NCBI GenBank assembly: GCA_963724665.1
Contig: CAVRVH010000012.1
Coordinates: 682,001 to 746,000, forward strand
DNA length: 64,000 nucleotides
Direction: 5' to 3'
Source of the DNA: DASUPK01 sp963724665
Lineage (GTDB): Bacteria > Actinomycetota > Thermoleophilia > Solirubrobacterales > 70-9
Positions 62,597 to 64,000 of this stretch are shown piece after piece (the first letter of the stretch is position 1; the number at the start of each line of letters is the position of its first letter). Under the pieces are notes generated by a model. That model saw only the letters and a program-made list of their open reading frames with translations. It had not been told where the DNA came from and made no database searches. A program made the translations under genes and the position numbers.

Positions 62597-64000
62597 ATGC
62601 GGTGTCCGTCCTGCGGCAATGAGAATCGTGAGGGCGCACGATTCTGCGATTCGTGCGGCAACGACCTGACCGCGCAGCCGGTCGTGGCCGAGGAATCCCG
62701 CCCCGAGCAGCTACCCCCCGACGTTCCGGCTGAGATCGCGGGCCGCTACCGCGTGAGGCGCTTCCTCGGCCAGGGCGGCCGCAAGCGCGTCTATCTCTCC
62801 GACGACACCGCCAGCGGCACCGAGGTCGCGGTCGCGCTCTTCGACACCGAAGGGGTTGGTGCCTCGATCCAGGCCAGGGCGCGCCGCGAGGCCGAGGCGA
62901 TGCGCAAGCTCGGCGACCACCCCCAGGTCGTACCTGTCCTTGACACAGGGGAGCAGGATGGCAACCCGTTCATCGTCAGCCGCTATATGCCGGGCGGCGA
63001 CGTCGAGGGTCTGCTCGCCGCTGCGGGTGGGCACCTGGAGGTGGAGCGCGCTGTCGAGATCGCTGTGGACGTCACCCGCGCCCTCGAGCACGCCCACGCC
63101 CGCGGCATCGTCCACCGAGACCTGAAGCCAGCCAACGTCTGGATCGACGACGATGGCCACGCGAGGCTCGGCGACTTCGGCCTGGCGACCACCGAGGCCC
63201 GCGCCCGAGTCAGCGGGGGAACGCTGGTTGGCACCGTCGCCTACCTGCCTCCCGAGCAGGCGCTCGGCGACGCCGCCGGGCCGAGGAGCGACCTCTACTC
63301 ACTCGGCGCCCTTCTCTACGAGATGTTCACCGGGCAGCCGCCGTTCCCGGGCGACGACGCCGTCTCGATCATCTCCCAGCATCTGCACGCCGACCCGGTC
63401 CCACCATCGCGCCACAATCCGTCGGTTCCCGAGGCACTCGATCGGCCCGTGATGCGACTGCTCGCCAAGCGGCCCGAGGACCGGCCGGCGAACGCGGGCG
63501 AGGCCCGCGAGCTCATGCTCAGCGCATTGGAGGAGCCACCGGCCGAGGCGGCGGAGGAGCGTCCCGCCAACCCGCTCGAGAGCCTCGCCGGCGGCGTCTT
63601 CGTCGGGCGGGAGCCCGAGCTGGAGCATCTCCGCGAGGCCGTGGATTCAGCCCTCGCCGGGCGCGGCTCCCTCCAGCTCCTGGTGGGCGAGCCGGGAATC
63701 GGCAAGACCCGCGCTTCGGAGGAGCTCGCCACCTACGCCCGCGTGAGCGGCGCCCGCGTCTACTGGGGCCGCTGCCGGGAGGACGAGGGCGCGCCGGCCT
63801 ACTGGCCCTGGGTTCAGGCGATCCGCGCCTACATACGCGACGCCGACCCGGTCGCCCTCGCCTGGCAGCTCGGTGCGGGGGCGGCTGAGGTTGCCCAGCT
63901 GATCCCGGAGATCGCAGAGAAGCTGGACATCGAGCCGGCGACAGGGAGCGACAGCGAGGAGGCGCGCTTCCGGCTGTTCGACTCGGTCACCGGCCTGATG
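62597..64000 (+). CDS. Serine/threonine kinase-like protein with zinc ribbon and ATPase domain, 3' partial
   Basis: The frame stays open for 468 residues to the window end. A zinc ribbon (C3, C6, C17, C20; RCPSCGNE, RFCDSCGND) leads to a kinase domain: G-loop GQGGRKRVYLSDD (58-70), catalytic loop HRDLKPAN (173-180) and GDFGLAT (DFG at 193-195). The invariant beta3 lysine is missing: the stretch is EVAVALFDTEG. An AAA-type ATPase follows, with Walker A GEPGIGKT (364-371). This resembles kinase-AAA/LuxR or cyclase regulators of actinobacteria. Lys63 in the G-loop could substitute as in WNK kinases. Confidence 0.88.
   Translation, partial: MRCPSCGNENREGARFCDSCGNDLTAQPVVAEESRPEQLPPDVPAEIAGRYRVRRFLGQGGRKRVYLSDDTASGTEVAVALFDTEGVGASIQARARREAEAMRKLGDHPQVVPVLDTGEQDGNPFIVSRYMPGGDVEGLLAAAGGHLEVERAVEIAVDVTRALEHAHARGIVHRDLKPANVWIDDDGHARLGDFGLATTEARARVSGGTLVGTVAYLPPEQALGDAAGPRSDLYSLGALLYEMFTGQPPFPGDDAVSIISQHLHADPVPPSRHNPSVPEALDRPVMRLLAKRPEDRPANAGEARELMLSALEEPPAEAAEERPANPLESLAGGVFVGREPELEHLREAVDSALAGRGSLQLLVGEPGIGKTRASEELATYARVSGARVYWGRCREDEGAPAYWPWVQAIRAYIRDADPVALAWQLGAGAAEVAQLIPEIAEKLDIEPATGSDSEEARFRLFDSVTGLM

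Overview
The window is GC-rich, gene-dense chromosomal DNA from an actinobacterium. The best guess is the Thermoleophilia/Solirubrobacterales branch. The clues are very high GC, many GTG/TTG starts, ATGA/GTGA gene junctions, secreted proteins ending in Lys/Arg-rich tails with cysteines, paired DUF1326/DUF2182 and DUF899 families, and a YqeC-type short 6-phosphogluconate dehydrogenase. The lineage is an inference, because no rRNA or universal marker lies in the window. I saw no tRNA, rRNA, insertion sequence, phage gene, CRISPR array or replication origin.

Layout. Bases 1-4300 are the end of a cytochrome c oxidase biogenesis cluster: CtaG-like protein, small membrane proteins, two SCO-type proteins, a TlpA-type thioredoxin and a CtaB heme O synthase carrying a CtaA-like half domain. 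Bases 4400-26700 are a mosaic of short units. They include a phosphodiester glycosidase-like protein, a hydrolase-adenylate cyclase fusion, two polybasic-tailed secreted proteins, DUF1326/DUF2182, DUF2252, three TetR regulators (one frame-disrupted), an MBL hydrolase, a standalone 5'-3' exonuclease, PAP2, a secreted alpha/beta hydrolase, P450, metallophosphoesterase, SDRs, a lipoprotein, an RDD protein and a cupin.

Bases 26700-42100 hold central carbon metabolism: cyclophilin, zwf, gnd, a frame-disrupted pgl, and later rpiA, tkt, tal and pgi. Between them lies a stress-type island: OsmC, two DUF899 proteins, ArsR with AHSA1 and DUF2182, and MerR with an aldo/keto reductase. Bases 42700-45600 encode a two-component system with a PspC protein. 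Bases 45900-57400 look like one co-oriented operon: a divergent second G6PDH, a GH15 trehalase-like enzyme, GMC oxidoreductase, type II NADH dehydrogenase, aldose epimerase, a cyclase-family hydrolase, cytochrome bd oxidase and a zinc peptidase. Bases 57400-64000 carry an SQR-like flavoprotein, an S1P-lyase-like PLP enzyme coupled to an FGGY kinase, a GNAT protein and the start of a kinase-ATPase regulator.

How the genes fit together. The two zwf genes, gnd, pgl, rpiA, tkt, tal and pgi cover most of the pentose phosphate pathway. The 45.9-57.4 kb operon joins sugar release and oxidation to quinone reduction and a high-affinity oxidase. This operon, with a G6PDH paralogue lacking the usual phosphate-binding lysine, is my strongest candidate for an undescribed system. 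Five probable single-base indels affect three genes. Four of them could be homopolymer length changes, so sequencing error should be excluded before calling pseudogenes.
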